Origin: UBA7328 sp002471345
Lineage (GTDB): Bacteria > Bacteroidota > Bacteroidia > Chitinophagales > Saprospiraceae
DNA length: 64,000 nt
Direction: 5' to 3'
Assembly: GCA_964011275.1 (NCBI GenBank)
Contig: CAXGOB010000017.1
Location: forward strand, 1-64,000
Shown here: positions 43,363-52,720 of the stretch, one piece after another
Position numbering within the stretch: position 1 is the first letter of the stretch
How the letters are laid out: each line of letters begins with the position of its first letter
The notes under the pieces: generated by a model
The model's input: the letters and a program-made list of their open reading frames with translations, nothing else
The model's database searches: none
Told to the model about the DNA's origin: nothing
Position numbers and translations under genes: made by a program

Positions 43363-46026
43363 ATGAGCGGATTAATGCAAAATTCAGATATGAGATATTT
43401 TAGAATGCTTTTGCTAATGGTGGCATTATTGATAATTACCCATCAAGCCAACGCCCAAGAATGGAAGAGTTACACTGAATTCTCAAATTTTGAAAAATAC
43501 TCAGAGGATAATACAGTGGTTCTGCCTCCCACAGATGATGAAAACAGAGTGGTCTTTATGGGCAATTCCATTACTGAGTCGTGGGTATATTTTAGGCCAG
43601 ACTTCTTTAAAGATTCAAACTATATCGGAAGAGGAATAAGTGGACAGACCACCCCTCAAATGTTACTGCGATTCAGGAGAGATGTAATCGGCCTTCAGCC
43701 TAAAGTCGTTGTCATCTTAGCCGGAATAAATGATATAGCGGGGAACACTGGCTATACATCGATAGATCTAATTGCCGAAAATATCATGACTATGTCTGAC
43801 ATTGCTAAGTCCCATGGCATGAGAGTGATTATCTGCTCAGTTACACCTGCCATAGGTTTTCCATGGAGCCCTAAGCAAGAACCTGTCGACCTGATTATTG
43901 AACTTAATACGCTTTTAAAGGAATACGCTGATAAAAACAATATTGCTTATGTGGACTATCATACGGCCTTGAAAGATGAAAAGAATGGACTTAAAGTACC
44001 AGAATATACCACGGCAGAAGATTTGGTACACCCTAATAAGGCGGGTTATCTCGTAATGGAAAGCTTGATTCAACCAGCAATTGAAAAAGAACTGTCTTAT
44101 ACTAGTCTGAGTGTAAATCCTTTCTTTTCGGATCATATGGTTTTACAACGAAATGAAGACATCACAGTATGGGGAAAAGCACCAAAAGGGCAGCAAGTAA
44201 AGGTAGTGGGAAGTTGGGGCGAAGAATCAACAGCTACGGCCGATAAAAGTGGCCATTGGGAACTGCCCTTGAAAACACCTGAAGCAGGAGGACCATTCAA
44301 TATCAGTATCACATCAGAAAGTTCTTCCATACAGGTTACTGATGTCATGATTGGTGAAGTATGGTTAGCTTCTGGTCAATCAAACATGGCTATGCCACTC
44401 AAAGGTTGGCCTCCAAATGATCCTATTAAAAACTCGGAAGAAGAAATTGCAAATGCCAATTATCCACGCATCAGAATGTTCAAAGTGGCTAACAAGTTTT
44501 CTTTAAAAGAAGAAGATTCTTTCGAAGGGAAATGGGATGTATGTACACCAGAACATGCAAGTGAGTATAGTGCTAGTGCCTACTTTTTTGCAAGACGATT
44601 ACACAAGGATTTGAATATACCTATTGGAATAATTCATAGCAGTTGGGGAGGTACTCCAGCTGAAGCTTGGGTGAGCGAAAATCGAATCAAAAAACTGGGA
44701 GACTTTGATGAATTGGTTCGAATTATTGAAAACCCTGAAACAGAAAGAAAAACGAGAGAATGGTTTGACCGATGGGAAAAAACTCCTGTCCCAACAGAAA
44801 ATGAAGGTTGGAACCAAATAGATCTCAAAGACGACTACATCGCCGCACCTGATTATGAGACTAAAAACTGGTCTACTATGCAATTACCTGGGAGATTGGA
44901 TATGTATAATGATGTAGACATTGACGGAGCTTTTTGGTTTAGAAAAGAGATAGTGCTTGATGATATTTCGAGTAACTATACTTTTGAAATGGGATTCTCA
45001 GATGATACGGATGTGGTTTTCATAAATGGAGAAAAGATTGGTGGTACAGCTTATGAGTTTAGCACTACCAGAACATATCCAGTACCATCTTCATTGCTTC
45101 AAAAAGGAAAGAATACTATCGCTATTAGAATTATTGACACAGGTGGACCTGGCAGCATCAATGGTGATATAAAACTAAAAACTCAGAATGGTGAAGAATT
45201 GTCATTAAATGGTAACTGGGATTATGCCATAACAGGAGAGATACACAACAGTTATTTCTATCATTATTCACTAGACAAAATAGATTTAGACGAACGCCCT
45301 AATGTTGTTTACGTGAGTCCATACAGTACTCCGTCCTCTCTATATAATGCAATGATACATCCATTAACTTCTTTTAAAATCAAAGGTGCTATATGGTATC
45401 AGGGTGAATCCAATGTCGGAAGGGCAGAACAATACAGACGCCTATTCCCAGAGCTGATTAATGATTGGCGATCCCAATGGAAGGATGATTTTCCATTTTA
45501 CTTTGTGCAAATTGCTCCTTTTAAATATAACAGTAGTGACGATCACAATCTTGATAAATCACAAGAATTAAGAGATGCACAGCGGCATACATTGTCCTTA
45601 GATAAAACAGGTATGGTGGTGACCTTAGATATTGGAAATAATGAAAATATACATCCCGCTAACAAGCAAGATGTAGGTCAAAGGTTGGCAGGTTTAGCCC
45701 TTGTCAATGATTATGGAAAGGGTAAAGTAGCCTCAGGGCCGCTTTATAAAAGAATCGTAGTTAAGGGAAAAAAGGTTATTCTCGAATTTGATCATGTAGG
45801 CCAAGGATTGAAGTCTTTTGATGAAGAGTTAAAGGGATTTGAAATAGCTGGGGCTGATCTGAAATATGTGCCGGCAGATGCAAAAATTGTAAAGAATAAA
45901 GTTAGAGTATGCTCACCTAAAATATCGGATCCCAAATATGTCAGATATGCTTGGCGTGATACAAGTGTAGGAACCCTTTTCAACATTGAAGGATTGCCGG
46001 CATCATCGTTTACGACGGAAAAATAG
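43363..46026 (+). CDS. SGNH hydrolase fused to sialate O-acetylesterase-like domain
   Basis: An 887-residue secreted protein with two esterase modules. A signal peptide ends at ANAQ (about 32). The first module (about 45-245) is a GDSL/SGNH hydrolase with FMGNSITESW (Ser69), GRGISGQTT, LAGINDIAG and a DLVHPNKAGY His block. The second (about 250-870) is a sialate O-acetylesterase-type domain (SASA): FSDHMVLQRN, LASGQSNMAMP (Ser340), SSWGGTPAEAW and GAIWYQGESN, with a carbohydrate-binding-like beta domain inserted at about 500-620. It probably removes acetyl or other ester groups from glycans. The only plus-strand gene between the DUF3604 genes. Start 43363 has AAGGA 8-12 bases upstream; a second ATG at 43390 is possible. 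Confidence 0.9.
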   Translation: MSGLMQNSDMRYFRMLLLMVALLIITHQANAQEWKSYTEFSNFEKYSEDNTVVLPPTDDENRVVFMGNSITESWVYFRPDFFKDSNYIGRGISGQTTPQMLLRFRRDVIGLQPKVVVILAGINDIAGNTGYTSIDLIAENIMTMSDIAKSHGMRVIICSVTPAIGFPWSPKQEPVDLIIELNTLLKEYADKNNIAYVDYHTALKDEKNGLKVPEYTTAEDLVHPNKAGYLVMESLIQPAIEKELSYTSLSVNPFFSDHMVLQRNEDITVWGKAPKGQQVKVVGSWGEESTATADKSGHWELPLKTPEAGGPFNISITSESSSIQVTDVMIGEVWLASGQSNMAMPLKGWPPNDPIKNSEEEIANANYPRIRMFKVANKFSLKEEDSFEGKWDVCTPEHASEYSASAYFFARRLHKDLNIPIGIIHSSWGGTPAEAWVSENRIKKLGDFDELVRIIENPETERKTREWFDRWEKTPVPTENEGWNQIDLKDDYIAAPDYETKNWSTMQLPGRLDMYNDVDIDGAFWFRKEIVLDDISSNYTFEMGFSDDTDVVFINGEKIGGTAYEFSTTRTYPVPSSLLQKGKNTIAIRIIDTGGPGSINGDIKLKTQNGEELSLNGNWDYAITGEIHNSYFYHYSLDKIDLDERPNVVYVSPYSTPSSLYNAMIHPLTSFKIKGAIWYQGESNVGRAEQYRRLFPELINDWRSQWKDDFPFYFVQIAPFKYNSSDDHNLDKSQELRDAQRHTLSLDKTGMVVTLDIGNNENIHPANKQDVGQRLAGLALVNDYGKGKVASGPLYKRIVVKGKKVILEFDHVGQGLKSFDEELKGFEIAGADLKYVPADAKIVKNKVRVCSPKISDPKYVRYAWRDTSVGTLFNIEGLPASSFTTEK

Positions 46027-46042
46027 TTTTTTATAATCTATC

Positions 46043-47488
46043 CTACTCAATTGGAATTAAAAAAGGTGGGTTCCACGATCCATTCAATACTTCCTCTTTT
46101 GGCCAATACAATCGCATTGTCAATGTAAATCGTCCTTGTTCAGGTATAGGTAACCAATTTGATATTTGTTCTTTGCGAGGAGCTTTAGTCTGTATGTAAA
46201 AATCTAAAGAACCGTCTTCATTATATTGAATTGGATCTCTATCTCCTAAAGCAAATCGATTCATTTCATTTTCTACCAAAAACTCGTCTGCATTATAAGA
46301 AGTAATAGACCAAAAAGCTTGAACAGGTGGTAATTCATTCGCTTCAAAATGAAGCTGATATCGATTACTCGCTTCTAAAGGATTGCCATTGAGATCAAAA
46401 ACACAAGTTGGATAGACAGCATCTTCTACCCAGTTAGCTCCGAGACCCACAAAGTCAACATAAGCACGTTTCATATAATCGATTCCATATGTCCCTAGAC
46501 CTTCTCTGATTACTCTCCAACCATTAGTCATGATACTTGCATCAGGATTATCACGTGTCGCTTCCATCTTTTTATGAATAAAATTAGGTAGGGCTTTCAG
46601 CTTGGTTTTTACTATAATGTTATCAGTTTCTAGGCTAAAAGGCTTCCCAGATATTAAGCCGATTTGTGCTAGTTTTTTCAATATAGCAGAGTCTGCTGAT
46701 TGAGGCGGATTCTTTACCATTAACTGTGCTACTCGATTTAGATAAGTATTTACATCTAAGTCACGAACCGCCTTAGAGGGAATGATGTTTTCATTTTCTT
46801 TTGCTACGCTTCCTTTAGGCTGTTCGTATTCATTATTCCCATAGGCACTTAGTGGTAATAATTTCATTTCATCCTGAATAGCCTTAACCGTTGTAGCACC
46901 ATCTTCAACGCTATTGACTTGGATTCGACCTATCATCCAAACCATTTCTGTGGGAGCTTCTATGAGTTGAGTTCCTTCTGGTATTTCTCCTTCCCAATTA
47001 GGTCCAGCAATGACGAATTCTTGTGCTTCCGTTCCTGTAGTACGAGTGCCTGGGGAAGCAAAGACATTAGTATATGCATCGTAAAAAGGGAGTAAATAAT
47101 AACGATCAGTGGCGGGCATGAACAGCATTTGTGGTTCTGCCGCAAGATCTAACCAAGCAATAGAGTAATAAGTGTCTACATTGGGTTTGACCACAGTTTT
47201 CATGGTGTGATCTGGAAACTTTCTATAATGTCCTAATTGATTAATCGGAGCATTTCCTTTTACCGGATGTGGTCGCTCAATATTAGTGCCTACATTTTTA
47301 GTCATATCCATAATGACCAAGGGATAACCAAAAACATAGGCTTCTCCAACAAGTTTCATCAGCTCATCAGTATTCATCGTCAATTGCCCTTCTTCAGTTT
47401 GAATGGTGGTTTCGCTTTGACAGCTTATTATCAAACACAATCCTAGAAAGAAGAATAGATGTTTGAAGTTTAGTTTTAAATCAATCAT
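46043..47488 (-). CDS. DUF1254/DUF1214 lipoprotein
   Basis: A 481-residue protein with a lipobox (LCLIISC, Cys about 23) that marks it as a lipoprotein. The DUF1254 part (about 40-170: GEAYVFGYPLVIMD, PNVDTYYSIAWLDL, RYYLLPFYDAYTNVF) is followed by a DUF1214 part (about 370-480: FWSITSYNADEFLVENE, NWLPIPEQGRFTLTMRLYWP). Members are common in xenobiotic, steroid and aromatic catabolic regions, with no clear chemistry. It lies 208 bases downstream of the sulfatase with repeat hairpins between, and ends 16 bases from the convergent esterase. Confidence 0.9.
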   Translation of the reverse strand: MIDLKLNFKHLFFFLGLCLIISCQSETTIQTEEGQLTMNTDELMKLVGEAYVFGYPLVIMDMTKNVGTNIERPHPVKGNAPINQLGHYRKFPDHTMKTVVKPNVDTYYSIAWLDLAAEPQMLFMPATDRYYLLPFYDAYTNVFASPGTRTTGTEAQEFVIAGPNWEGEIPEGTQLIEAPTEMVWMIGRIQVNSVEDGATTVKAIQDEMKLLPLSAYGNNEYEQPKGSVAKENENIIPSKAVRDLDVNTYLNRVAQLMVKNPPQSADSAILKKLAQIGLISGKPFSLETDNIIVKTKLKALPNFIHKKMEATRDNPDASIMTNGWRVIREGLGTYGIDYMKRAYVDFVGLGANWVEDAVYPTCVFDLNGNPLEASNRYQLHFEANELPPVQAFWSITSYNADEFLVENEMNRFALGDRDPIQYNEDGSLDFYIQTKAPRKEQISNWLPIPEQGRFTLTMRLYWPKEEVLNGSWNPPFLIPIE

Positions 47489-47550
47489 GTGTGTTTTGAC
47501 TTTGTGAATTTCAGTATTGATTAAAGAAAATTATGATTGTAATATTGTTT

Positions 47551-47621
47551 TCATGCCGTAGGTATGACATAGATCATGATTGTAATTTGTACATGATTTA
47601 TATTTCGTACCTATGGCACGA
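47551..47621. repeat. REP-like paired hairpin element
   Basis: TCATGCCGTAGGTATGA (47551-47567) and TCGTACCTATGGCACGA (47605-47621) are inverted with three differences, two of which are G-U compatible. Each arm is also a small hairpin by itself (CC-GTA-GG, CC-TAT-GG). It lies after the sulfatase stop on the minus strand. Confidence 0.6.
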
Positions 47622-47657
47622 TGAAGAATGAACTTCTGACTTGGTCTACCCATATTT

Positions 47658-47674
47658 AGTCCCAAAAAGGGACT
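47658..47674. repeat. Short hairpin AGTCCC-AAAAA-GGGACT
   Basis: A perfect 6-bp stem with a 5-base loop, 23 bases past the sulfatase stop codon. No strong T tract follows, so terminator function is uncertain; it may be part of the neighbouring REP-like element. Confidence 0.5.
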
Positions 47675-47696
47675 GAAAGCCATAGTTCTATTTTCA

Positions 47697-49472
47697 TTAC
47701 CCTCCAAATGAAATCTCCTTCTTCCTAACATGCCTTCGCCAAGCAAATAATCCAGCCAATGTCACTATAAACCCTATCAACCAAGGTCGAATTGCAATTC
47801 CAATTATCGCAGCTATTTTATTGGCTAATTCTACCTGTGCCTCGTATTCTGAACCCATTTCTAGAACACCCATTTTTTCGGTATAATCAGCGTAGTCTTT
47901 TATCAGCTCAGCGAATAATCGTGGATGTGATTCAGATAAATCATTTGTTTCTCCTGGGTCTTTTTTAATATTATATAATCGCCATTTAAGATCGCCTAAG
48001 GGCCTGGCATTTCTGGTCACTTTGTAGTCTCCTTTGAAAAGGGCACTATGACCTGCTGCCTCTACTCCAATAGGTTCGTCCTCTCGATACACAAGGGCTG
48101 ATTCATCTTCAATAGCTGGCAGCAAACTCTTCCCTGTCATTGGCACAAGAGGTTTTTTTTCTGAAATACCCGCCAATTCTAAAATTGTAGGTGTCACATC
48201 AGTGACAAAAGAGAATGCAGATCGTTTTTGGCTTCTTGGAATGTCCTTTCCAGAAATAATCAATGGAACTCTTAAACCACCTTCTCCTGCGTAGAATTTG
48301 AAAAATGACGAAGGGCCAGCTGCAGCACTTGCCATTTGAGGGCCTATAAAACCATAGTAACCAGGTTCACCTAATCGTTTTTGATCTCGATGATAACCGA
48401 CCCATTTCATCCATAGCTCTGCTGGAGCACCTTCTGTTACACTCCCTTCAGGTCCGTTATCAGAAGTAATGATGAACACCGTATTGTCATATAATCCTTT
48501 ACGCTTTAAATAGGTCACATAGCGACCAATGTGATAATCCATCGCCTCCAACATAGCAGCATTGACTGCCATATCATTGGCTGCGATCTGTTGCTCGGCT
48601 GCACTCAATTCATCCCAATCTCGTAAATCAGGATGCAACGCTCCCATTATAGCATCCTTTTGAATGAGACCTAATTGTTTTGCTTTTTCAAAACGCTCTT
48701 GCTTTATTTTATCCCATCCGTCTTTGTAAACGCCTTTGTATTTTTTAACAAATTCTGCTGGTGCTTGTACAGGAATATGAATAGCCTGAAAAGGCAAATA
48801 GCTAAAAAATGGTTTGTTCTTATTTGGTTCTTCCTCCATGAATTCCATCATCTTATCAACCAAAAATTCGGAAGAATAGAAATTGTCAGGTAGTTTTTCC
48901 AATGGTATACCATCTGCATACCATGGTGTATCTCCTTTAAAAGGTAAATATCCCTTGATATCATAATTATCTCCCCCAGATGCCCCTAGAATAAAACTTC
49001 GGTCAAAACCACGTCTAGTGGGTAAAGTGTAGGAGGTATTTCCCAAATGCCATTTTCCAGTAATGTAAGTGTTGTAGCCATTGCTTTTTAATCTTGTAGC
49101 AACGGTTTCTACTCGTGTATTTAAAATGCCATCATAATTGGGATGAGCTGTGTGTTCGGGTGCAAGAAAAACAGGCAAATTCGGTACCCCTGCTATGTGA
49201 CTATCACAACCTGTCAGCAACATTGCCCTAGCAGGTGCACACATTAGGGAGGAGTGGTAGTTAGTAAACATCGTTCCCTCATGGGCTAGTTTATCGATGT
49301 TAGGCGTGTAGGCCTCTCCGCCGTATACTCCAAAATCTTGTAGTGCGGCATCATCTACTAGGATAACGACAAAATTGGGCTTTTCAATAGTCGCTTTTAC
49401 CCCTTCCAGTTTTTGACTGAATAGAGAATTTCCAATAAAAATAATAATGCCAAAGAGGACTAGCTTATTCAT
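47697..49472 (-). CDS. Sulfatase (arylsulfatase family), C-terminally anchored
   Basis: A 591-residue sulfatase with a signal peptide (1-20, ending LFSQ), ILVDDAALQDFG and the maturation site CAPAR with Cys78. It ends in a membrane segment (PWLIGFIVTLAGLFAWRRH) with a basic tail. It is the paralogue of 2543-4300, sharing DDAALQDFG, TGKWHLG, FKFYAGEGGLRVPL and the C-terminal anchor, so the two probably act on related substrates. It follows the DJ-1 gene by 20 bases and so falls under operator site 8. Confidence 0.93.
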   Translation of the reverse strand: MNKLVLFGIIIFIGNSLFSQKLEGVKATIEKPNFVVILVDDAALQDFGVYGGEAYTPNIDKLAHEGTMFTNYHSSLMCAPARAMLLTGCDSHIAGVPNLPVFLAPEHTAHPNYDGILNTRVETVATRLKSNGYNTYITGKWHLGNTSYTLPTRRGFDRSFILGASGGDNYDIKGYLPFKGDTPWYADGIPLEKLPDNFYSSEFLVDKMMEFMEEEPNKNKPFFSYLPFQAIHIPVQAPAEFVKKYKGVYKDGWDKIKQERFEKAKQLGLIQKDAIMGALHPDLRDWDELSAAEQQIAANDMAVNAAMLEAMDYHIGRYVTYLKRKGLYDNTVFIITSDNGPEGSVTEGAPAELWMKWVGYHRDQKRLGEPGYYGFIGPQMASAAAGPSSFFKFYAGEGGLRVPLIISGKDIPRSQKRSAFSFVTDVTPTILELAGISEKKPLVPMTGKSLLPAIEDESALVYREDEPIGVEAAGHSALFKGDYKVTRNARPLGDLKWRLYNIKKDPGETNDLSESHPRLFAELIKDYADYTEKMGVLEMGSEYEAQVELANKIAAIIGIAIRPWLIGFIVTLAGLFAWRRHVRKKEISFGG

Positions 49473-49492
49473 GTATTTCGACTAAAAGGGTT

Positions 49493-50365
49493 TCAATCCA
49501 AAATTCTCTTTGATGAATTTTCCAAAATAATCTGTTTCATTTTCTGAGCTGTCTCATACCCACTATTTTGATTTTGCCCCGTAACAAATCGGCGTTCTTC
49601 GTCCACTACCGTTATATGTGCAAAGACGTCTCTAAAAGCGGTGTTGCTTTTAAATTGGACTCCTAATTTTCGCAACTCCGATTCTGGATGTTGTGGTGTG
49701 AGGGAAATCCCAAGTTCTTTAATTTGCTTGTCCGTAACTCCCGTCATTGTTCTGCCTGTTATTAGATAATTACCTAGGGTATCTTTTGCATTGATTAGGC
49801 CCAAGGCACCATGGCATACACTTCCGATTACAGGGGTTTCGGCATAGTAGGCTTGGCTTATCTTCTCACCTAATACATCCGAATAGCCCAAATCATAAGC
49901 TGCTCCCCAGCCACCCGCCATGAAAATGGCATCGTATTGGGTAAAATCAATGGCATCTATTTTCAGTGATTGATTGACTTTTTCTTGGAATACTTCATCC
50001 TTTAGATATCGTTCATCCTCGGGTGTCTTTATCAGAAAAATGAGTGTCTGAGGATCAACTGGAATTTGCCCACCTTTGATGCTTGCCACATCTACTTCCA
50101 TTCCAGCATCTACAAATTCATAATAAGGAACTGTCAATTCTGATGCTGCTACTCCTGTAGGCTTTCCCGTGGTCTCTCCATGTGCATTTAATACGTCATG
50201 ACTTGTCGTAATTATTAATGCTTTTTTATCTTTTAGGTCATATTCTTTTGACTCTGGATATGGGGCATGCAATCCTGCTTTGTGTAAAATAGTAGGTAAA
50301 ATAAATCGAACAAATAGGGCAAGTGTAATAATTATTAGAATGGCTATTTTCAAAACTCTTTTCAT
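49493..50365 (-). CDS. DJ-1/PfpI family protein with N-terminal membrane helix
   Basis: A 290-residue protein with one membrane helix (about 5-25) and a DJ-1/PfpI domain containing Cys184 in GSVCHGALG and FMAGGWGAAYDLG. It is strongly similar to the second half of 7886-9127 but without the multi-helix membrane domain, so one of the two gained or lost that part. Activity is unknown (glyoxalase- or amidotransferase-like). Operator site 8 lies 74 bases upstream and the sulfatase gene follows by 20 bases. Confidence 0.88.
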   Translation of the reverse strand: MKRVLKIAILIIITLALFVRFILPTILHKAGLHAPYPESKEYDLKDKKALIITTSHDVLNAHGETTGKPTGVAASELTVPYYEFVDAGMEVDVASIKGGQIPVDPQTLIFLIKTPEDERYLKDEVFQEKVNQSLKIDAIDFTQYDAIFMAGGWGAAYDLGYSDVLGEKISQAYYAETPVIGSVCHGALGLINAKDTLGNYLITGRTMTGVTDKQIKELGISLTPQHPESELRKLGVQFKSNTAFRDVFAHITVVDEERRFVTGQNQNSGYETAQKMKQIILENSSKRILD

Positions 50366-50438
50366 GTTCTTATTTTTTTGTTGAGTTGATTAACATGGCG
50401 GTATATAGAAACAAAGATGAAGATTAATTTGATTTAAT

Positions 50439-50454
50439 TAGGATATTAAACCTA
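50439..50454. promoter_or_regulatory. Palindromic operator, site 8
   Basis: TAGGATATTAAACCTA with flanking ATTAGG/CCTAAT keeps both outer half-sites but has three mismatched inner pairs. It is 74 bases upstream of the DJ-1 start. Confidence 0.5.
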
Positions 50455-50599
50455 ATTTGCCTGTTGATATTTTTGTTACCATCTCGAAACCACCTCCAAA
50501 CTTGTAAAATCATTGGCATCACTTCTTGGATCTATAGCAGTGTTGTCATCAACACTCACTTTTAATGGAATACCTTCTAGGTCAATACACAGATCTATT

Positions 50600-52516
50600 T
50601 TATTGAGAACCACCATTATACCAAATCGGAGAAGACCATGCCCGCTCCTGTATGCTTGAGGGTACATCAGAAGGAGGCTCAACTCCTAATGTCTTGGCAT
50701 CGAAAGTTGTCCATCTGGGAGTAGGTATTTCTAAAACCCGTAGATAGTAAAATGCTGATTGGCTGACATCAAATTCTGGGTCAATCCATATGGTTTCGAA
50801 ACTTACGGTCCCAATATCATTCGTGTATGAAGCATTAGAAATATCAACGGTATTGCCAATAGCAGGAAGCTTACCATCAACACCTATTGTTCTGTCTCCT
50901 GCCCATACCACTTCAAAAATCTTTTCTTGTGGTTCTCCATTTGCATCCAAAAACCCTTTGACCATCTGCACTCTGTCCAGATTCGCACCTTCTGAATCTT
51001 TTATAGCTTGAATTAAGAAAGATGGTGGATGGTTTGCGGAGGACGGTCGACGGATTAGGTCACTGCCCATCGGAACACCATTCGCGTAAGCGGTTGTTAC
51101 CCAATTTTCACTTCCAATAGAATCAATACCTAAATTCCATCCTGCAAAGAATCGCAGTTTAATTCTTGGCCCTGAAGTAGCAAAAGTTTCTTTTCTTTCC
51201 ATTGCTTCAAATATGGCTTCTCTTGTATTTTCCTTTGCCCAAACAGCCGCTATTCCTGCAGCACTTTTAAGTTTTGGAGATAAGTTACCATAAGCTTTGT
51301 CAGCCAGTCGACTCTTGGGTGTAGGGTCATTAATGCCGATTTTTCCAAAGTAATTGTCCTCATCCGAAGCACCAGCAGAGTTATGTCCATCGGTACTGCC
51401 TATGAATCCAAATTTGAAAGGATTAGTGCCTAAAGATTGCTCATAAGCTAAGCCTTCTTTTAAGGCATCTCTTGCATAGCTGTTTTTGGGTTGACTCAAT
51501 GGTCTCGGCTTCTTGAGTGAAAAAGTATATGGATACAACTCAAAATCGGCGAACTCATCATTGGGTGACAAGATGGGATGCGTCATGGATTGCCCTTTCA
51601 TCTGCACCACTTCGTTGATATGTTCATTGCGAGCTCGGCTTTCTGCATAAGCGGTAGTGAGCGGTTTTCCATCAAACGTACTGTACATCACCCCATTACT
51701 CATATTGGCATTGTGAGGGATTGCCATCACTTCTACTCCCTTGGCTCTTTCTTTATCCATCCATGCCCATAGCTTTTCAGGATTTTTAGAATTAAAACCT
51801 GAGAAGGGTACACCTGATACCTTACCGCCTTTGAATATGACATTTCGGTGGAGTGGTTGACCTTCTCGTCTACTGGATAAGTAGTTAGCCTTACCAGCAC
51901 TCCACTCGTATCCAGCAAAAGTGGTGAATTTACCCGGTGCGTAGTGGCGATCAGCTGCTTTCACTACTCGCTGCCACACACTTTTCATACGTTCTTGATC
52001 TATCAATTCTTCAAAAGGCCAACTCATAGCTGAACTGAATACCACTCTAGTAAAAGTCCTTTGAGAAACTTTGGGGTCTGTATTTGTGACTGACTGGGCT
52101 AAGTCTAGTTTGGAAAGTGGATTCTCCTTGTCAAGCATCTGCCTGAACATCCCCATATATTCAGAATGGTCGGTGACAGCCATAAAATCAAGAGGTCGGT
52201 TTATCTGTATTTTCTTACCTGAAACGTGGTCGATAGGCTCTCCTTTACCGAAATTATAGGCATCATCAGGAGTAGTTCTCACATTATTGACAAAAGCATC
52301 AAATGACCAACTGGTATGTATATGTAAATCGCCGAAATAGGCATTTCTGTTTTCGTTGTAATCTACTGTTTGACCAGAGTGTACTGTTGTCGTTAGGACT
52401 GGTGCTTCGATGTATTTGTACTCTTTTGGTCTCAGGTGAAAGAACCAAATAAAGATTAGCAAGCCTAAAATCAAGATAACTAAAAGGACTAAAAGAAAGC
52501 GACGGAGGAATTTCAT
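50600..52516 (-). CDS. DUF3604 protein (PHP-like metal hydrolase fold), copy 3
   Basis: A 638-residue paralogue with the N-terminal membrane helix, GDLHIHTSWSFDAF, MAVTDHSEYMG, IPHNANMSNG and GFIGSTDGHNSAGASDEDN. It ends QERAWSSPIWYNGGSQ. It differs from copies 1 and 2 in the RRPSSANHPP insert around 530. It is 234 bases upstream of the DJ-1 gene, with operator site 8 in between, so it is probably a separate transcript. Confidence 0.9.
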   Translation of the reverse strand: MKFLRRFLLVLLVILILGLLIFIWFFHLRPKEYKYIEAPVLTTTVHSGQTVDYNENRNAYFGDLHIHTSWSFDAFVNNVRTTPDDAYNFGKGEPIDHVSGKKIQINRPLDFMAVTDHSEYMGMFRQMLDKENPLSKLDLAQSVTNTDPKVSQRTFTRVVFSSAMSWPFEELIDQERMKSVWQRVVKAADRHYAPGKFTTFAGYEWSAGKANYLSSRREGQPLHRNVIFKGGKVSGVPFSGFNSKNPEKLWAWMDKERAKGVEVMAIPHNANMSNGVMYSTFDGKPLTTAYAESRARNEHINEVVQMKGQSMTHPILSPNDEFADFELYPYTFSLKKPRPLSQPKNSYARDALKEGLAYEQSLGTNPFKFGFIGSTDGHNSAGASDEDNYFGKIGINDPTPKSRLADKAYGNLSPKLKSAAGIAAVWAKENTREAIFEAMERKETFATSGPRIKLRFFAGWNLGIDSIGSENWVTTAYANGVPMGSDLIRRPSSANHPPSFLIQAIKDSEGANLDRVQMVKGFLDANGEPQEKIFEVVWAGDRTIGVDGKLPAIGNTVDISNASYTNDIGTVSFETIWIDPEFDVSQSAFYYLRVLEIPTPRWTTFDAKTLGVEPPSDVPSSIQERAWSSPIWYNGGSQ

Positions 52517-52720
52517 GAGGAGTGATTTTAAAAACGAGCTTTTAAGTTATGAATTTAGATTTGAAACTAGGATTGATGTTCGGTTGTATTCAACGAAAGG
52601 GTGGAGGGCTTCAATGAATGGGGTATTCATAGTTTTGGCCTGTTAGGCATTAAAAAGTTTGTATTTAATATTTATTTGCCCAAAGAAGATAATTGAAATA
52701 TGATTAGTTCTTGGATTTTT

